Part shown: positions 18,056 to 27,249 of the stretch, piece by piece
Numbering within the stretch: position 1 is the first letter of the stretch
Layout: each line of letters begins with the position of its first letter
Assembly: GCA_949743955.1 (NCBI GenBank)
Contig: CATJVQ010000035.1
Coordinates: 1-64,000 of the forward strand
Reading direction: 5' to 3'
Origin: an uncultured Oscillospiraceae bacterium
GTDB taxonomy: Bacteria > Bacillota > Clostridia > Oscillospirales > Ruminococcaceae
DNA: 64,000 bases
Made by a program: the position numbers and the translations under genes
Notes under the pieces: generated by a model
Databases searched by the model: none
Seen by the model: the letters and a program-made list of their open reading frames with translations, nothing else
Told to the model about the DNA's origin: nothing

Positions 18056-19489
18056 ATGCAGACGATGGAACGGACTGCCCCTGTAAAGACAGGGATCCAT
18101 TCGCATTCCATTATCCGGTTCCTCAACGAACTGGAGCTGCGGGGAATGGAACTGCACAGCCTTTTGATTTCTGCTCACGGGAAACTGATTTTTGAAGGGT
18201 ATTGGGCGCCGTACCGCCCGGATATCCCGCACATTCTCCACTCCCTGACAAAGGTGTATACCAATACCGCCGTGGGGTTTGCCGCCGCAGAGGGGCTTCT
18301 TCGGCTGGACGACACTGTCCTCAGCTTTTTCCCGGAATACGCCGGCCTTCTGGACGATCCCCGGCAGAAGAGGATGACTGTCCGGGATCTCATCACCATG
18401 CGCAGCGGGCATGGCAGGATGATCAGCGGCAACGAATGGCGGCCGATCCGCACGAGCTGGATAAAGGAATTTTTTAAGGAGCCCCTTGTCTGGGAGCCCG
18501 GCGAGAAGTACCAGTATTCCAGCGGCAACAGTTATATGCTCTCCGCCATCGTCCAGAAGGCGAGCGGGCAGACCGCCTGCGATTACCTGCAAAGCCGCTT
18601 TTTTGAACCGCTCGGCTTAAAGAATGTGCAGTGGGATTTGAGCCCCGAGGGGATCAATCCCGGGGGGAACGGGCTGTCCCTGTGCACGATGGATATCCTG
18701 AAAACGGCCCAGTTCTATCTGCAAAAGGGGTGCTGGGGCGGCCGGCAGATCCTCCCGGCCGAATGGATCGAGCGCTCCCTAGGCCAGCGGGACGCTCCGA
18801 CGGACGGCCAGCCGCTCTATGGGTATCACTGGAACAATTTCGGCAATGGGCGCGCCTATATTGCCGGCGGCGCCTTCGGGCAGGCGGCTGTGCTGATTCC
18901 TGAACTGGATATGGCCATGGCTGTCACGGCCGGCCACAACAAGGATACGCTTTTTGAGGTGATGGAGCATACCCTGCTGGAGAAACCCGGGGAAGTCTCG
19001 CCGGAGGAGGACACTATCTTAAAAAATAAAGGCGACTGCCTGAACCTGCTTGTACGTGTGGAACCGACCGAGTCGCCGATTCTGCCGCCGGGGGCAAAAC
19101 GGGTTTATTCCTGCGGGGAAAACGAGGACTCCATTACGGAGATCGCCCTCTCCCAGGAACAGAACGTACTCCGGTTTACAATGGCGGATCACCGCGGACG
19201 CCACACTGTTCTGTGCGGAATGGGCGGCTGGATATCCTCCTCCACATCAATGACCGGCAACTATCTGCATCATCAGTACCAGCCGGAGCATGCGCTGGTC
19301 TGTGCCAGCGGATGGTGGGAAAATCCGGATCGCCTGACGCTCATCTGGCGGTATCCGGAGATGGCCTTCTGCGATCGGGTTACGCTGCGCTTCTCAGAGA
19401 ATGGGGAGACACTTTCCATGCTGCGGGAAGTCAATGTCAACTCACAGGGGCTGAAACGGCCGGAAGTGACGGGAATCTGCCTCAGATAA
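18056..19489 (+). CDS. Serine beta-lactamase-fold hydrolase
   Basis: A 477-residue protein. Residues 25-310 form a class C beta-lactamase/esterase fold: nucleophile motif S63-LTK, GLLRLDDTVLSFFPEY, TVRDLITMRSG, second motif Y154-SS in YQYSSGNSYML, and YGYHWNNFGNGRAYIAGGAFGQ. The remaining 160 residues form an extra beta domain. There is no signal peptide, so it is probably cytoplasmic; such proteins are often esterases or deacetylases of sugars rather than antibiotic-degrading enzymes. The ATG has AAAGGAG 8 bases upstream. Its place between a glycoside hydrolase and a sugar importer suggests a carbohydrate ester as substrate (inference). Confidence 0.85.
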   Translation: MQTMERTAPVKTGIHSHSIIRFLNELELRGMELHSLLISAHGKLIFEGYWAPYRPDIPHILHSLTKVYTNTAVGFAAAEGLLRLDDTVLSFFPEYAGLLDDPRQKRMTVRDLITMRSGHGRMISGNEWRPIRTSWIKEFFKEPLVWEPGEKYQYSSGNSYMLSAIVQKASGQTACDYLQSRFFEPLGLKNVQWDLSPEGINPGGNGLSLCTMDILKTAQFYLQKGCWGGRQILPAEWIERSLGQRDAPTDGQPLYGYHWNNFGNGRAYIAGGAFGQAAVLIPELDMAMAVTAGHNKDTLFEVMEHTLLEKPGEVSPEEDTILKNKGDCLNLLVRVEPTESPILPPGAKRVYSCGENEDSITEIALSQEQNVLRFTMADHRGRHTVLCGMGGWISSSTSMTGNYLHHQYQPEHALVCASGWWENPDRLTLIWRYPEMAFCDRVTLRFSENGETLSMLREVNVNSQGLKRPEVTGICLR

Positions 19490-19492
19490 GAA

Positions 19493-19527
19493 AAAACGCC
19501 CTGCGCTGGCAAGCGCGGGGCGTTTTT
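19493..19527. terminator. Bidirectional terminator
   Basis: AAAAAACGCCCTGCGC and GCGCGGGGCGTTTTTTT pair, with A and T runs on both sides, ending the hydrolase gene and the convergent histidine kinase gene. Confidence 0.85.
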
Positions 19528-19539
19528 TTCTATATTGAA

Positions 19540-21285
19540 TCACAGGAAGGACAGCCGGTTCTCCTCCTCTTCCAGATCGATGCGCGGTACGCGCAGAGAG
19601 ACCAGTGTTCCGTTCTCTGCCGAGCTGTCAATCGACAGCCCGTATTCATCTCCGAAAATGAGCTTGATGCGCCAGCAGGTGTTGGCAATGCCAATTTTTT
19701 TGTGGCGGATGCTCTCTGTCTGCAAAGCGGATTTGTTCCCCAGAATCTTTTGCAGTTTTTCGAGCTTCTCCGGCGGAATGGGAACACCGTTGTTCCAGAT
19801 ATCGACCAGAAGGCAGGCGTCCTGTTCCCGCGCCGTCACGCGCAGCGTACCCCTCCCGGCTTTCTCCAGGCCATGGTAGACGGCGTTTTCCACCAGCGGC
19901 TGAAGGATCATTTTGGTCATCTTCTGCCTCATCAGGCCGGGCGGCACGTCGATTTCACACTCAAAAGCGCCCGCGAACCGGATCTGCATAATTTCCAGAT
20001 AGTTCTGGATGGACTGCATCTCCTTGGAGAGCGGAACGATTTCGTTCTCCCGCAGCGCATAGGTGAAAATACCGGACAGATTGGTCACAATATTGACAAT
20101 GATCGGCGCATGGCAGGAGACGGCGATTCCACAGATGCACTGCATCGTGTTTAGGAGGAAGTGCGGGTTAATCTGGCTTTCGAGCATCTGCCTCTCGCTC
20201 GCGGAGCGGGAGAGCTCAGCCTCATACAGCTCCTGCTGCGTTGTAATAATCCGGTGCGCCATATCGTCCTGCCAGTCTAAGAGGCGGTTCACCGTCTTGG
20301 CGATGTTTCCGATCTCGTTGTCGTCGGAAACATTGATACGCTTTTTAAAGTCCCCGTCCCTGATTTTTTCAATCTCGCCGGTGAGCCGGGAAATCGGCCG
20401 GACAATGCTGGAATTGATGATGCGCAGAGTGGAGAGAAGCAGCAGGAACATCAGAACGGCTGTCAGGAGGGTAAAGCCGGAAAAGAAGGAGTAGCTCTTC
20501 ATGGAGTTTTGGATATCTATATCACAGACGAGCTTCCAGCCCGTATCCCCGATATCCTCCGTGAGAGTGGAAGGCTTCTTCACCAGTTCCTCCAAATCGA
20601 AATTTTCCCGTGTCGTGGAGGCAATACTGCTCCCGTCCTTATCAATGAGGTAATAGCGCGAGCTGTCGTTCGTGTCGATATTTTGCAGAATCCCCTCCAG
20701 AATCCCCTGCTCCAAAACGACCAGAATCGTGCCGGTGCGCTTCCCGAAGGTAGGGTAGTCCGTGGATATTACCGGCTGCACATAGGCGATATAGGGGCGC
20801 CTGCCGGGGTTGTCCAGCAGGGTGAAAAAAGCACTGCGTTTCTCCTGTGTCAGAATCGTTTCATAGCGATCCAGGATGGAGCGCATATCCAGATCGTTGG
20901 GGTTATACTGGTAGCGCAGCCTTCCGTCGGTCCGGTAAACCGCGATATCCTTTAGGTAGCGGTTGGTCTGTACCGCGGTGGAAGCCTTATCGTTCCAGAC
21001 ATTCCACTGCTGATAGAAATCGAAGTCCTCCGTTGGTGTCAGGAAGCTGGTCACCGTTTTCCCGTAGGAGAAATAGTACCCCACCAGGCGCGCCTCCTCC
21101 AAAACCTCCTCAATCGAATAGGCAACCTGCTGGACGACGCTGCTGCTGTACTGATCGACCAGCTTCCGGGTGGAGGCCGAGATACGAGTATAGCCGAATG
21201 TCTGGATGATGCTCCATATCAAAAAGACGGACACGCTCAGAAGAAAAAATTTCTGATGAATCGTTCTGACCTGCGGTTTTTTCAT
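19540..21285 (-). CDS. Sensor histidine kinase, YesM family
   Basis: A 581-residue membrane kinase. It has an N-terminal membrane helix (about 14-33), an extracellular Cache-like sensor (about 35-260), a second helix (about 268-290), HAMP (SSIVRPISRLTGEIEKIRDGDF), the His_kinase domain with SQINPHFLLNTMQ (phosphorylated His), and the ATPase domain with QPLVENAVYHGLEK. Its gene begins 2 bases after the response regulator stop (TGAGAATG), with AAGGGAG in the regulator's end. YesM/YesN pairs typically switch on neighbouring sugar ABC importers; the importer here is transcribed away from it at 22277. Confidence 0.95.
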   Translation of the reverse strand: MKKPQVRTIHQKFFLLSVSVFLIWSIIQTFGYTRISASTRKLVDQYSSSVVQQVAYSIEEVLEEARLVGYYFSYGKTVTSFLTPTEDFDFYQQWNVWNDKASTAVQTNRYLKDIAVYRTDGRLRYQYNPNDLDMRSILDRYETILTQEKRSAFFTLLDNPGRRPYIAYVQPVISTDYPTFGKRTGTILVVLEQGILEGILQNIDTNDSSRYYLIDKDGSSIASTTRENFDLEELVKKPSTLTEDIGDTGWKLVCDIDIQNSMKSYSFFSGFTLLTAVLMFLLLLSTLRIINSSIVRPISRLTGEIEKIRDGDFKKRINVSDDNEIGNIAKTVNRLLDWQDDMAHRIITTQQELYEAELSRSASERQMLESQINPHFLLNTMQCICGIAVSCHAPIIVNIVTNLSGIFTYALRENEIVPLSKEMQSIQNYLEIMQIRFAGAFECEIDVPPGLMRQKMTKMILQPLVENAVYHGLEKAGRGTLRVTAREQDACLLVDIWNNGVPIPPEKLEKLQKILGNKSALQTESIRHKKIGIANTCWRIKLIFGDEYGLSIDSSAENGTLVSLRVPRIDLEEEENRLSFL

Positions 21286-21287
21286 TC

Positions 21288-22058
21288 TCAGACTCCCTTC
21301 GCCTGTATCGCAGCATGTCCTTTTCGGTATTCGGAGGGAGTGATAAAGAAGTGTTTTTTGAATACCTTATTAAAATAGGCGTAATCATCAAAGCCGATGA
21401 TCTGCGAAATGCGTGCGGAGGTCAGCTCCGTGCTCTCTAGCAGCAGCGCGGCTCTCTGCATCCGCAAATGGGTGACATAGTGGGAGAAGGTCATCCCCTT
21501 CTTTTTCATGAACAGGTTGCAGCAGTAATTGGGCGCCAGAAAAAACTGCTGCGCCAGGTCCTTGAGATAGAGGCGCTGGTTGTAATTCTGTTCGATAAAT
21601 TTCAGCATCCGGTCAAAATTGGTTTCGTTTTCCAGCGGCTCCTGTATCTGCGGATCGGATTTTTCCGCCTCCTTGCCCTCCAGCTTTTTGTAAAGGCGGG
21701 CGAGAAGCTGGCGCACTGTCTCCGCGGAAAGAGGCTTCAGGCAGTAATCGAACGCGCCGAGCTTCACCGCCTGCTGCGCGTACGCAAATTCGGCGAAGCC
21801 GCTGACGATGACGAATTCGCACTCCACTCCCCTGCCGCGGAAGTAGCTCATCAGATCCAGTCCACTGATTTCGGGCATCCGGACGTCGGTGATCACGACA
21901 TCCGGATGCCCAGCCTCTATAATCTGGAGGGCGTCGGCAAAGCTGCGTTCGGCGGCAATCACATGGAAGCCGAGCGCCTCCTGATCAAACAGCTCCTTCA
22001 GATAAACCAGTGTCCACGGTTCGTCGTCCACAAGCACGATCGCGTATACTCTTCCCAT
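21288..22058 (-). CDS. Response regulator with AraC-type DNA-binding domain, YesN family
   Basis: Residues 1-125 are a receiver domain (VDDE acidic pocket, phosphorylated Asp in VVITDVRMPEISG, later VSGF and Lys in YCLKPLS). Residues about 150-250 hold two helix-turn-helix motifs (LYLKDLAQQFFLAPNYCCNLF and SARISQIIGFDDYAYFNKVF). The linker is short for YesN-type regulators. It forms an operon with the kinase and is divergent from the importer operon; the shared 218-base gap has a perfect palindrome and a promoter. Confidence 0.95.
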   Translation of the reverse strand: MGRVYAIVLVDDEPWTLVYLKELFDQEALGFHVIAAERSFADALQIIEAGHPDVVITDVRMPEISGLDLMSYFRGRGVECEFVIVSGFAEFAYAQQAVKLGAFDYCLKPLSAETVRQLLARLYKKLEGKEAEKSDPQIQEPLENETNFDRMLKFIEQNYNQRLYLKDLAQQFFLAPNYCCNLFMKKKGMTFSHYVTHLRMQRAALLLESTELTSARISQIIGFDDYAYFNKVFKKHFFITPSEYRKGHAAIQAKGV

Positions 22059-22096
22059 TTTTTGCCCTTCCCATCACGCGGTTTTCAGCGCATTAT

Positions 22097-22116
22097 AGTG
22101 ATATAAAGATATCACT
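22097..22116. promoter_or_regulatory. Perfect palindrome upstream of the two-component operon
   Basis: AGTGATAT-AAAG-ATATCACT is a perfect inverted repeat 39 bases upstream of the response regulator start. It abuts a minus-strand TATAAT (22097-22092), so it may be an operator for that promoter. Which protein binds it is unknown. Confidence 0.45.
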
Positions 22117-22215
22117 TATATTATAATGGAAATGGGACGAAATTGCAAATTTCTGTCGAATCATACAGAAAAAAGTGAGATAGTTACATGAAATCCCTGA
22201 GATTGATTCATTTTT

Positions 22216-22239
22216 TATTCATAAAATACGTGATATACT
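22216..22239 (+). promoter_or_regulatory. Promoter of the ABC importer operon
   Basis: An extended -10 (TGA-TATACT, 22231-22239) lies about 40 bases upstream of the first permease gene. The -35 region is a T run without consensus, as expected for an activator-dependent promoter. Confidence 0.45.
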
Positions 22240-22276
22240 CTGAGACATCCCATTTTAAAGGAAGGAAGATGAGCCG

Positions 22277-23239
22277 GTGAACACATCCGTTGGCACTGCC
22301 GCCGCAGCTTCAGCCTCCAAGGCCGGGTTCCTCAAGGGGCGAACCTGGAAAAAAATCTGGCAGAACCGGGCGCTCTATGTTTTCGCACTCCCCATGACGC
22401 TTTATTTCATCATATTCAACATTGTGCCTTTATACGGGCTACAGATTGCGTTTAAGGATTTCAAACCGTCGAAGGGGATTATTGGCAGCCCGTGGGCGGG
22501 GTTTAAGTATATAGAAAAATTTTTGACCTCGTTTTCCTTCTGGGATCTGCTGCGCAACACGATGGTATTGAGCATCTACTGCCTGCTGCTCACCTTCCCC
22601 TTTGCCATTCTTCTGGCGCTGATTGTCAATTACACTCCGTTTAACAGCTTAAAAAAGCTGACGCAGACTGTCTCCTATGCGCCGCACTTCATCTCAATGG
22701 TCGTTCTGGTCGGCATGATGAACGTCTTCCTCATGCCCGGCAGCGGGACAGTGAACATCTGGCTCGGGAAACTGGGAATAGAAGCCATCGACTTCATGGG
22801 TTCCCCAAATATGTTCCCCCATGTCTATGCTTGGTCGCGTGTCTGGTCGCACACCGGCTATAACGCGATTCTGTATATCGCGGCGCTGACCAGCGTGGGG
22901 CCGGAGCTGCACGAGGCGGCGATAGTCGACGGGGCAAACAAGCTCCAGCGCATCTGGAATATCGACATTCCGGCCATCCTGCCCACCGCTGTCATCATGC
23001 TCATCATGGAGTCGGGGAATCTCCTCAATGTCGGGTTTGAAAAGGCGTTCCTGATGCAGTCCCCCGGCAACCTGACCACTTCGGAAATCATCAGCACTTA
23101 TGTCTATAAGGTGGGCCTGCTCAACACCCAGTACAGTTATGCCGCCGCCATCGGCCTCTTTAACAATGTCATCAACTGCGCAATTCTGTTAATCGTTAAC
23201 AAAATCGCCAAGAAGACGACTGAAACCAGCCTGTGGTAA
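22277..23239 (+). CDS. ABC importer permease, LplB family
   Basis: A 320-residue membrane protein with six helices, starting with the family-typical LYVFALPMTLYFIIFNIVP..LQIAFKDF and carrying the EAA loop ELHEAAIVDGANKLQRIWNIDIPAI. GTG start at 22277 with AAAGGAAGGAAG upstream. It pairs with the next permease to form the channel of an oligosaccharide importer. As usual for this class, no ATPase gene is adjacent; a shared MsmX-type ATPase elsewhere is likely. Confidence 0.95.
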   Translation: MNTSVGTAAAASASKAGFLKGRTWKKIWQNRALYVFALPMTLYFIIFNIVPLYGLQIAFKDFKPSKGIIGSPWAGFKYIEKFLTSFSFWDLLRNTMVLSIYCLLLTFPFAILLALIVNYTPFNSLKKLTQTVSYAPHFISMVVLVGMMNVFLMPGSGTVNIWLGKLGIEAIDFMGSPNMFPHVYAWSRVWSHTGYNAILYIAALTSVGPELHEAAIVDGANKLQRIWNIDIPAILPTAVIMLIMESGNLLNVGFEKAFLMQSPGNLTTSEIISTYVYKVGLLNTQYSYAAAIGLFNNVINCAILLIVNKIAKKTTETSLW

Positions 23240-23253
23240 AGGAGGAAAACTTT

Positions 23254-24153
23254 ATGGCACATACTCGCGTACACCGCAGCCGGCAGGATCTGGTGATTGA
23301 CAGTGTGATAGGGATCCTCTCCGTCGCCATTCTGATAGCCTCCGCCTATCCGCTCTACTTCGTGCTGATTGCTTCGTTCAGTGATCCGACGCTGATCGCC
23401 ACCGGGCAGGTCACGTTTTTCCCGAAGGGAATCACGACGTCGGCCTATGAGTATATTCTCAAGGAAAAAAACATCTGGCTCGGTTATCGGAATACAATTA
23501 TTTACACCATTGCCTCCACGCTCTTTGGCCTTGCCGTCACCATTCCCGGAGGATACGCTCTCTCCCGCAAGGATTTTATCGGCCGCGGTATTCTGATGAA
23601 GCTGCTGACCTTCACGATGTTCTTTAACGGCGGACTCATCCCCACCTATATCATGGTCAGCAAGATGCACATGCTCAATACACGATTTATCCTGATTGTC
23701 TTGGGGTGCATCACCGTCTTCAACGTTATCGTCGCCCGGACCTTCTTTACCGGCAACATTCCGGATGAGCTTCTTGAGGCCGCTTCGATCGACGGATGCG
23801 GGAACACCCGGTTCTTCTTCTCGATTGTCCTCCCGCTCTCGAAAACCATTATCGCCGTCATCGGGCTCTATATTGCCGTCTGGCAGTGGAACTCCTATTT
23901 CAATGCCCTCATCTATGTCACCAACCGCGAGCTGCTTCCGCTGCAGCTGGTGATGCGCGATCTGCTGATTCAGGGCCAGTCCCTGGCCTCCTCGGAGGAC
24001 ATGGACGCCGCCTCTGTTAAATACCTGATGGAAATTGCCCAGCTCATCAAATACGGTGTTATTGTTGTTTCCACACTGCCTATTATCTGCGTCTATCCGT
24101 TCGCACAGAAATATTTCGTCAAAGGGGTGATGATCGGTTCCGTAAAGGGTTAA
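23254..24153 (+). CDS. ABC importer permease, MalG/YtcP type
   Basis: A 299-residue permease with six helices (ILSVAILIASAYPLYFVLIASFS at the start) and the EAA loop ELLEAASIDGCGNTRFFFSIVLPLS; the C-terminal YPFAQKYFVKGVMIGSVKG is typical for the family. ATG 23254 has AAAGGAGG 7 bases upstream; an in-frame GTG at 23233 overlaps the previous gene and is less likely. It is the second channel subunit. Confidence 0.95.
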   Translation: MAHTRVHRSRQDLVIDSVIGILSVAILIASAYPLYFVLIASFSDPTLIATGQVTFFPKGITTSAYEYILKEKNIWLGYRNTIIYTIASTLFGLAVTIPGGYALSRKDFIGRGILMKLLTFTMFFNGGLIPTYIMVSKMHMLNTRFILIVLGCITVFNVIVARTFFTGNIPDELLEAASIDGCGNTRFFFSIVLPLSKTIIAVIGLYIAVWQWNSYFNALIYVTNRELLPLQLVMRDLLIQGQSLASSEDMDAASVKYLMEIAQLIKYGVIVVSTLPIICVYPFAQKYFVKGVMIGSVKG

Positions 24154-24196
24154 ATAGCCGGATAAAACACAATTCTGAAGAAAGGTGTGTAAAAAA

Positions 24197-25939
24197 ATGA
24201 AAAAGAAGACGAGAGTTCTGAGCGCCATTTTAGCCGCCTGCATGCTGGCGGCCGCGGCGACCTCCTGTTCTTCCTCCGGAAATGAGTCCTCCAGCGCAGA
24301 TCCCGCTCCCGCCGCCCCCGACGCGCCCAGCGCCGCGGATAACAACGAGGCGGCGGCACAGACGCCTCCGGAGAGCACCGGCGGGCCGAGCAGCCAGTAC
24401 TTTAACGCGGACGGCAGCATGATTCTTCCTCTCGTGCAGGAGGAGACGCGTTTCCGTGTCCTGTGGAACAAGCAGCCGAACGATAAGGGCACCATGGCGG
24501 ACAAGGTAATCCTCAACCAGGCCTATGAGGCGACCGGCATCACCTGGGATGTGGAAGAGGTCTCCGAGCAGGGCTGGGACGAGAAGGTTTCGGTTGTATT
24601 CGCCTCCAATGATCTGCCTGACCTGTTTTGCGGAAAGATTGATAATCTGATTAACTTCACGGATCAGTGTCTGGATGTGACGGATATGCTGCCGGAGTAT
24701 GCGCCCTATATGGCGGATTTCTACTTCAATCAGTATCCGGCCATCTTCGGCGCGGAGGCGTTTGAGGGGCGGATGTATTCCATGCCGCAGGTGCGTGTCA
24801 ACAACATCTGCTATGGCGGCGGCTGGGAAATCAACACCCGGTGGTTGAAGAACGTGGGGATGGAGCTTCCGGAGACCATCGACGATCTCTATGAGGTGCT
24901 CAAGGCCTTCCGGGATCAGGACGCCAACGGCAACGGCGACCCGAACGATGAAATCCCCTACTCCTTTGTCAAGATCGACGCCAACAATAAAGTGGGCGAG
25001 CGCGGCGTCACCCAATGGATGAACGCCTTCGGCATGATTAACGACGGAGCGAACAAAGCGGAGCACTACATCATGGCAGAGGATGGGAAGATTATTTTCA
25101 CGCCTCTGGATCAGCGGTTCTATGATATGCTCGTCTACCTCAACAAGCTCTATTCCGAAAACCTCATTGATAAGGACAGCTTTGTTCAGGAGGTTACGGA
25201 TCAGTATGCCAAGGCGACCTCCGATAAGATCGGTTTCGCTACCTGCGGCGGCCTGATCACCGAGCTGTGGGGCGAGACTGTCAGCGACGATATCGAATAT
25301 ATCCTCCCGCCCAAGAGCCAGTATGACCGTGCTCTCAAGCAGTCGGACCCGCCGGCGGAGCTCAATCTGCATGTTTACACCATTACCACTGCCTGCGAGC
25401 AGCCGGAGCTGCTGCTCCTCTTCCAGGAATACTGCAACACCGGTTTTGATAACCGTGTCCTCTCCCTGTTCGGGCCGGAGGGCGGCGCCTGGCTGTGGAA
25501 CGACGAGGAAAAAATGGTCAACAACTCCGACTTTACCGATAAGCCCTACGCGACCGTTGCGCAGGCCCGTGCGACACTGGCCCCCAACTACCGCATGGCG
25601 AGTATCATGGAGGAGGGCGACGAGGGAAAAAGAGAGTATGTCGGCTTCTCTCTGAAGTACAACCAGAGCCATAAGGACTTTTACGGCGTCGCCGGCGGCG
25701 CGGCCTACGGCGAATGCTTCCCGCTGGGCAACGATACGGCTGAAAACACTGCCGAGCGTTCGGAGATGTTCGCTGAAATTTCGACCTATCTGCAGAACTT
25801 CATCGCGGAATCGATTATGAACGGCATTGATGAGGCAAAGTGGGAGGCCCATAAGACCAACTGCCAGAAGCTGAACGTTGAAGGTTTTGTAGCCAACTAT
25901 CAGGCGCTGTATGATTCTCTGATGAGTCTGCGCGGCTAA
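24197..25939 (+). CDS. Solute-binding lipoprotein of the importer, LplA-like
   Basis: A 580-residue lipoprotein. The signal peptide (MKKKTRVLSAILAACMLAA) ends in a lipobox AATSC, with Cys24 as lipid anchor, followed by a Ser/Ala/Pro-rich spacer (about 25-60) and a large family 1-type binding domain (QAYEATGITWDVEEV, SNDLPDLFCGKI, YSMPQVRVNNICYGGGWEINTRWL). Start ATG 24197 is behind AAAGGTG; GTG 24185 is in that ribosome site. The large size suggests an oligosaccharide ligand. It closes the importer operon; a terminator follows. Confidence 0.94.
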   Translation: MKKKTRVLSAILAACMLAAAATSCSSSGNESSSADPAPAAPDAPSAADNNEAAAQTPPESTGGPSSQYFNADGSMILPLVQEETRFRVLWNKQPNDKGTMADKVILNQAYEATGITWDVEEVSEQGWDEKVSVVFASNDLPDLFCGKIDNLINFTDQCLDVTDMLPEYAPYMADFYFNQYPAIFGAEAFEGRMYSMPQVRVNNICYGGGWEINTRWLKNVGMELPETIDDLYEVLKAFRDQDANGNGDPNDEIPYSFVKIDANNKVGERGVTQWMNAFGMINDGANKAEHYIMAEDGKIIFTPLDQRFYDMLVYLNKLYSENLIDKDSFVQEVTDQYAKATSDKIGFATCGGLITELWGETVSDDIEYILPPKSQYDRALKQSDPPAELNLHVYTITTACEQPELLLLFQEYCNTGFDNRVLSLFGPEGGAWLWNDEEKMVNNSDFTDKPYATVAQARATLAPNYRMASIMEEGDEGKREYVGFSLKYNQSHKDFYGVAGGAAYGECFPLGNDTAENTAERSEMFAEISTYLQNFIAESIMNGIDEAKWEAHKTNCQKLNVEGFVANYQALYDSLMSLRG

Positions 25940-25968
25940 GAGGCAACAGACATCCATCTTACAATCAC

Positions 25969-26003
25969 GGGGCCTGAAGACATGCGTTCTTCAGGCCCCT
26001 TTT
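25969..26003 (+). terminator. Importer operon terminator
   Basis: GGGGCCTGAAGA and TTCTTCAGGCCCC pair around a short loop and are followed by TTTTA. Confidence 0.85.
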
Positions 26004-26056
26004 ATGCTCTGAAAACAGGAACACAGAAAATCGTATACAGGGAGAGGAATCGGGGT

Positions 26057-26350
26057 ATGGAAATCTGTAAATCCGCAGTCGCGGGCACGCTGGAATCCAG
26101 CGACGCGCAGATCTGGGTGGAGCCGGGCGACGGGGAGCTGGAGCTCTTCATCGACTCGGTTGTGGAGAAGCAGTATGGGGAGGAGATCCGCCGGGTGGTT
26201 CTGGAGACAGCCGCCTCCATGCAGGTGGAGCACGGGCGGATCACCGTTGTGGATAAAGGGGCCCTCAACTGTACACTGCGCGCACGCCTTCTGACAGCCA
26301 TCTGCCGCGCAGGCGAAATATCCTATGATTTTGGAGGGCGGGCGGAATGA
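26057..26350 (+). CDS. citD: Citrate lyase acyl carrier protein (gamma subunit)
   Basis: The 97-residue protein starts MEICKSAVAGTLESSDAQIWVEP; the Ser-Ser segment near residue 14 carries the phosphoribosyl-dephospho-CoA prosthetic group in this family. It holds the acetyl/citryl group while CitE and CitF act. ATG 26057 is used (GGAGAGG upstream). It is the first gene of the citD-E-F-C-XG operon and overlaps citE by ATGA. Confidence 0.95.
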   Translation: MEICKSAVAGTLESSDAQIWVEPGDGELELFIDSVVEKQYGEEIRRVVLETAASMQVEHGRITVVDKGALNCTLRARLLTAICRAGEISYDFGGRAE

Positions 26351-27249
26351 AAAAACGTCTCAGACGCACGATGCTGTATGTACCGGGCAACAGCCCCGGC
26401 ATGATCCGCGACGCACACATCTATGGCAGCGACAGTGTGATGTTCGATCTGGAGGACTCCGTCAGCCCGCAGGAGAAGGATTCCGCCCGTCTGCTCGTCT
26501 ATAACGCGCTGCGCTCGCTGGACTATGGGGACACCGAGCTTGTTGTGCGCGTCAACGATCTGCGCTCGCCGCAGGGAATCCAGGATCTGGAGGCCATGGT
26601 GCGCACCGGAAAGGTCATCATTCGCCTGCCCAAGACGGAATGTGCGGCGGACGTGGAGGAGTGCGAGCGGGAGATCCTGCGCATCGAGCGGGAGTCCGGC
26701 CTCCCCGAGGGCTCCACGCACATGATGGCCGCGATAGAATCCGCGAAGGGAGTCTTAAACGCGAAGGAGATAGCCTTCGCCTCCGAAAGGCTCATCGGCA
26801 TCGCCATCGGGGCGGAGGACTATGTAACGGATTTAAAGACCAACCGCTCCGCGGGCGGGATCGAGCTACTGTTCGGGCGGAGCATGGTGCTCCTCGCGGC
26901 GCGCGCCGCCGGTATAGACGCTATCGACACCGTCTACTCCGATATCAACAATGAAGAGGGCTTCCGCGAGGAGGTCCGGCTGATTAAGCAGCTCGGCTTC
27001 GACGGGAAGAGCATCATCAATCCCCGCCAAATCGGGCCGGTACATGAAATTTACACGCCCAGCGAGAAGGAGATCGAAAAATCGCTGCGGATTATGGAAG
27101 CCATTGAGGAGGCGCACCGGAAAGGGAGCGGTGTCATCTCCCTCAACGGAAAGATGATTGACAAGCCGGTCGTGGAACGGGCGCGCTGCCTCCTGGAGCG
27201 GGCACAGGCGGCAGGCGCATTAAAGGAGGATGAGAGCTATGGTGGATGA
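26347..27249 (+). CDS. citE: Citrate lyase beta subunit (citryl-ACP lyase)
   Basis: This subunit cleaves citryl-ACP into oxaloacetate and acetyl-ACP. 300 residues, HpcH/HpaI TIM-barrel type: RRTMLYVPGNSPGMI, VMFDLEDSVSPQEKDSAR (metal/substrate Glu-Asp), VVRVNDL, IIRLPKTE, AAIESAKGV, IGAEDYVTDL, GFDGKSIINPRQI. It overlaps citD at its start and citF at its end. Confidence 0.97.
   Translation: MKKRLRRTMLYVPGNSPGMIRDAHIYGSDSVMFDLEDSVSPQEKDSARLLVYNALRSLDYGDTELVVRVNDLRSPQGIQDLEAMVRTGKVIIRLPKTECAADVEECEREILRIERESGLPEGSTHMMAAIESAKGVLNAKEIAFASERLIGIAIGAEDYVTDLKTNRSAGGIELLFGRSMVLLAARAAGIDAIDTVYSDINNEEGFREEVRLIKQLGFDGKSIINPRQIGPVHEIYTPSEKEIEKSLRIMEAIEEAHRKGSGVISLNGKMIDKPVVERARCLLERAQAAGALKEDESYGG

Noticed and set aside
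23137-24516. 459-codon minus-strand open frame across the importer permease genes
   Set aside because: It lies opposite well-supported permease and lipoprotein genes and shows no domain.
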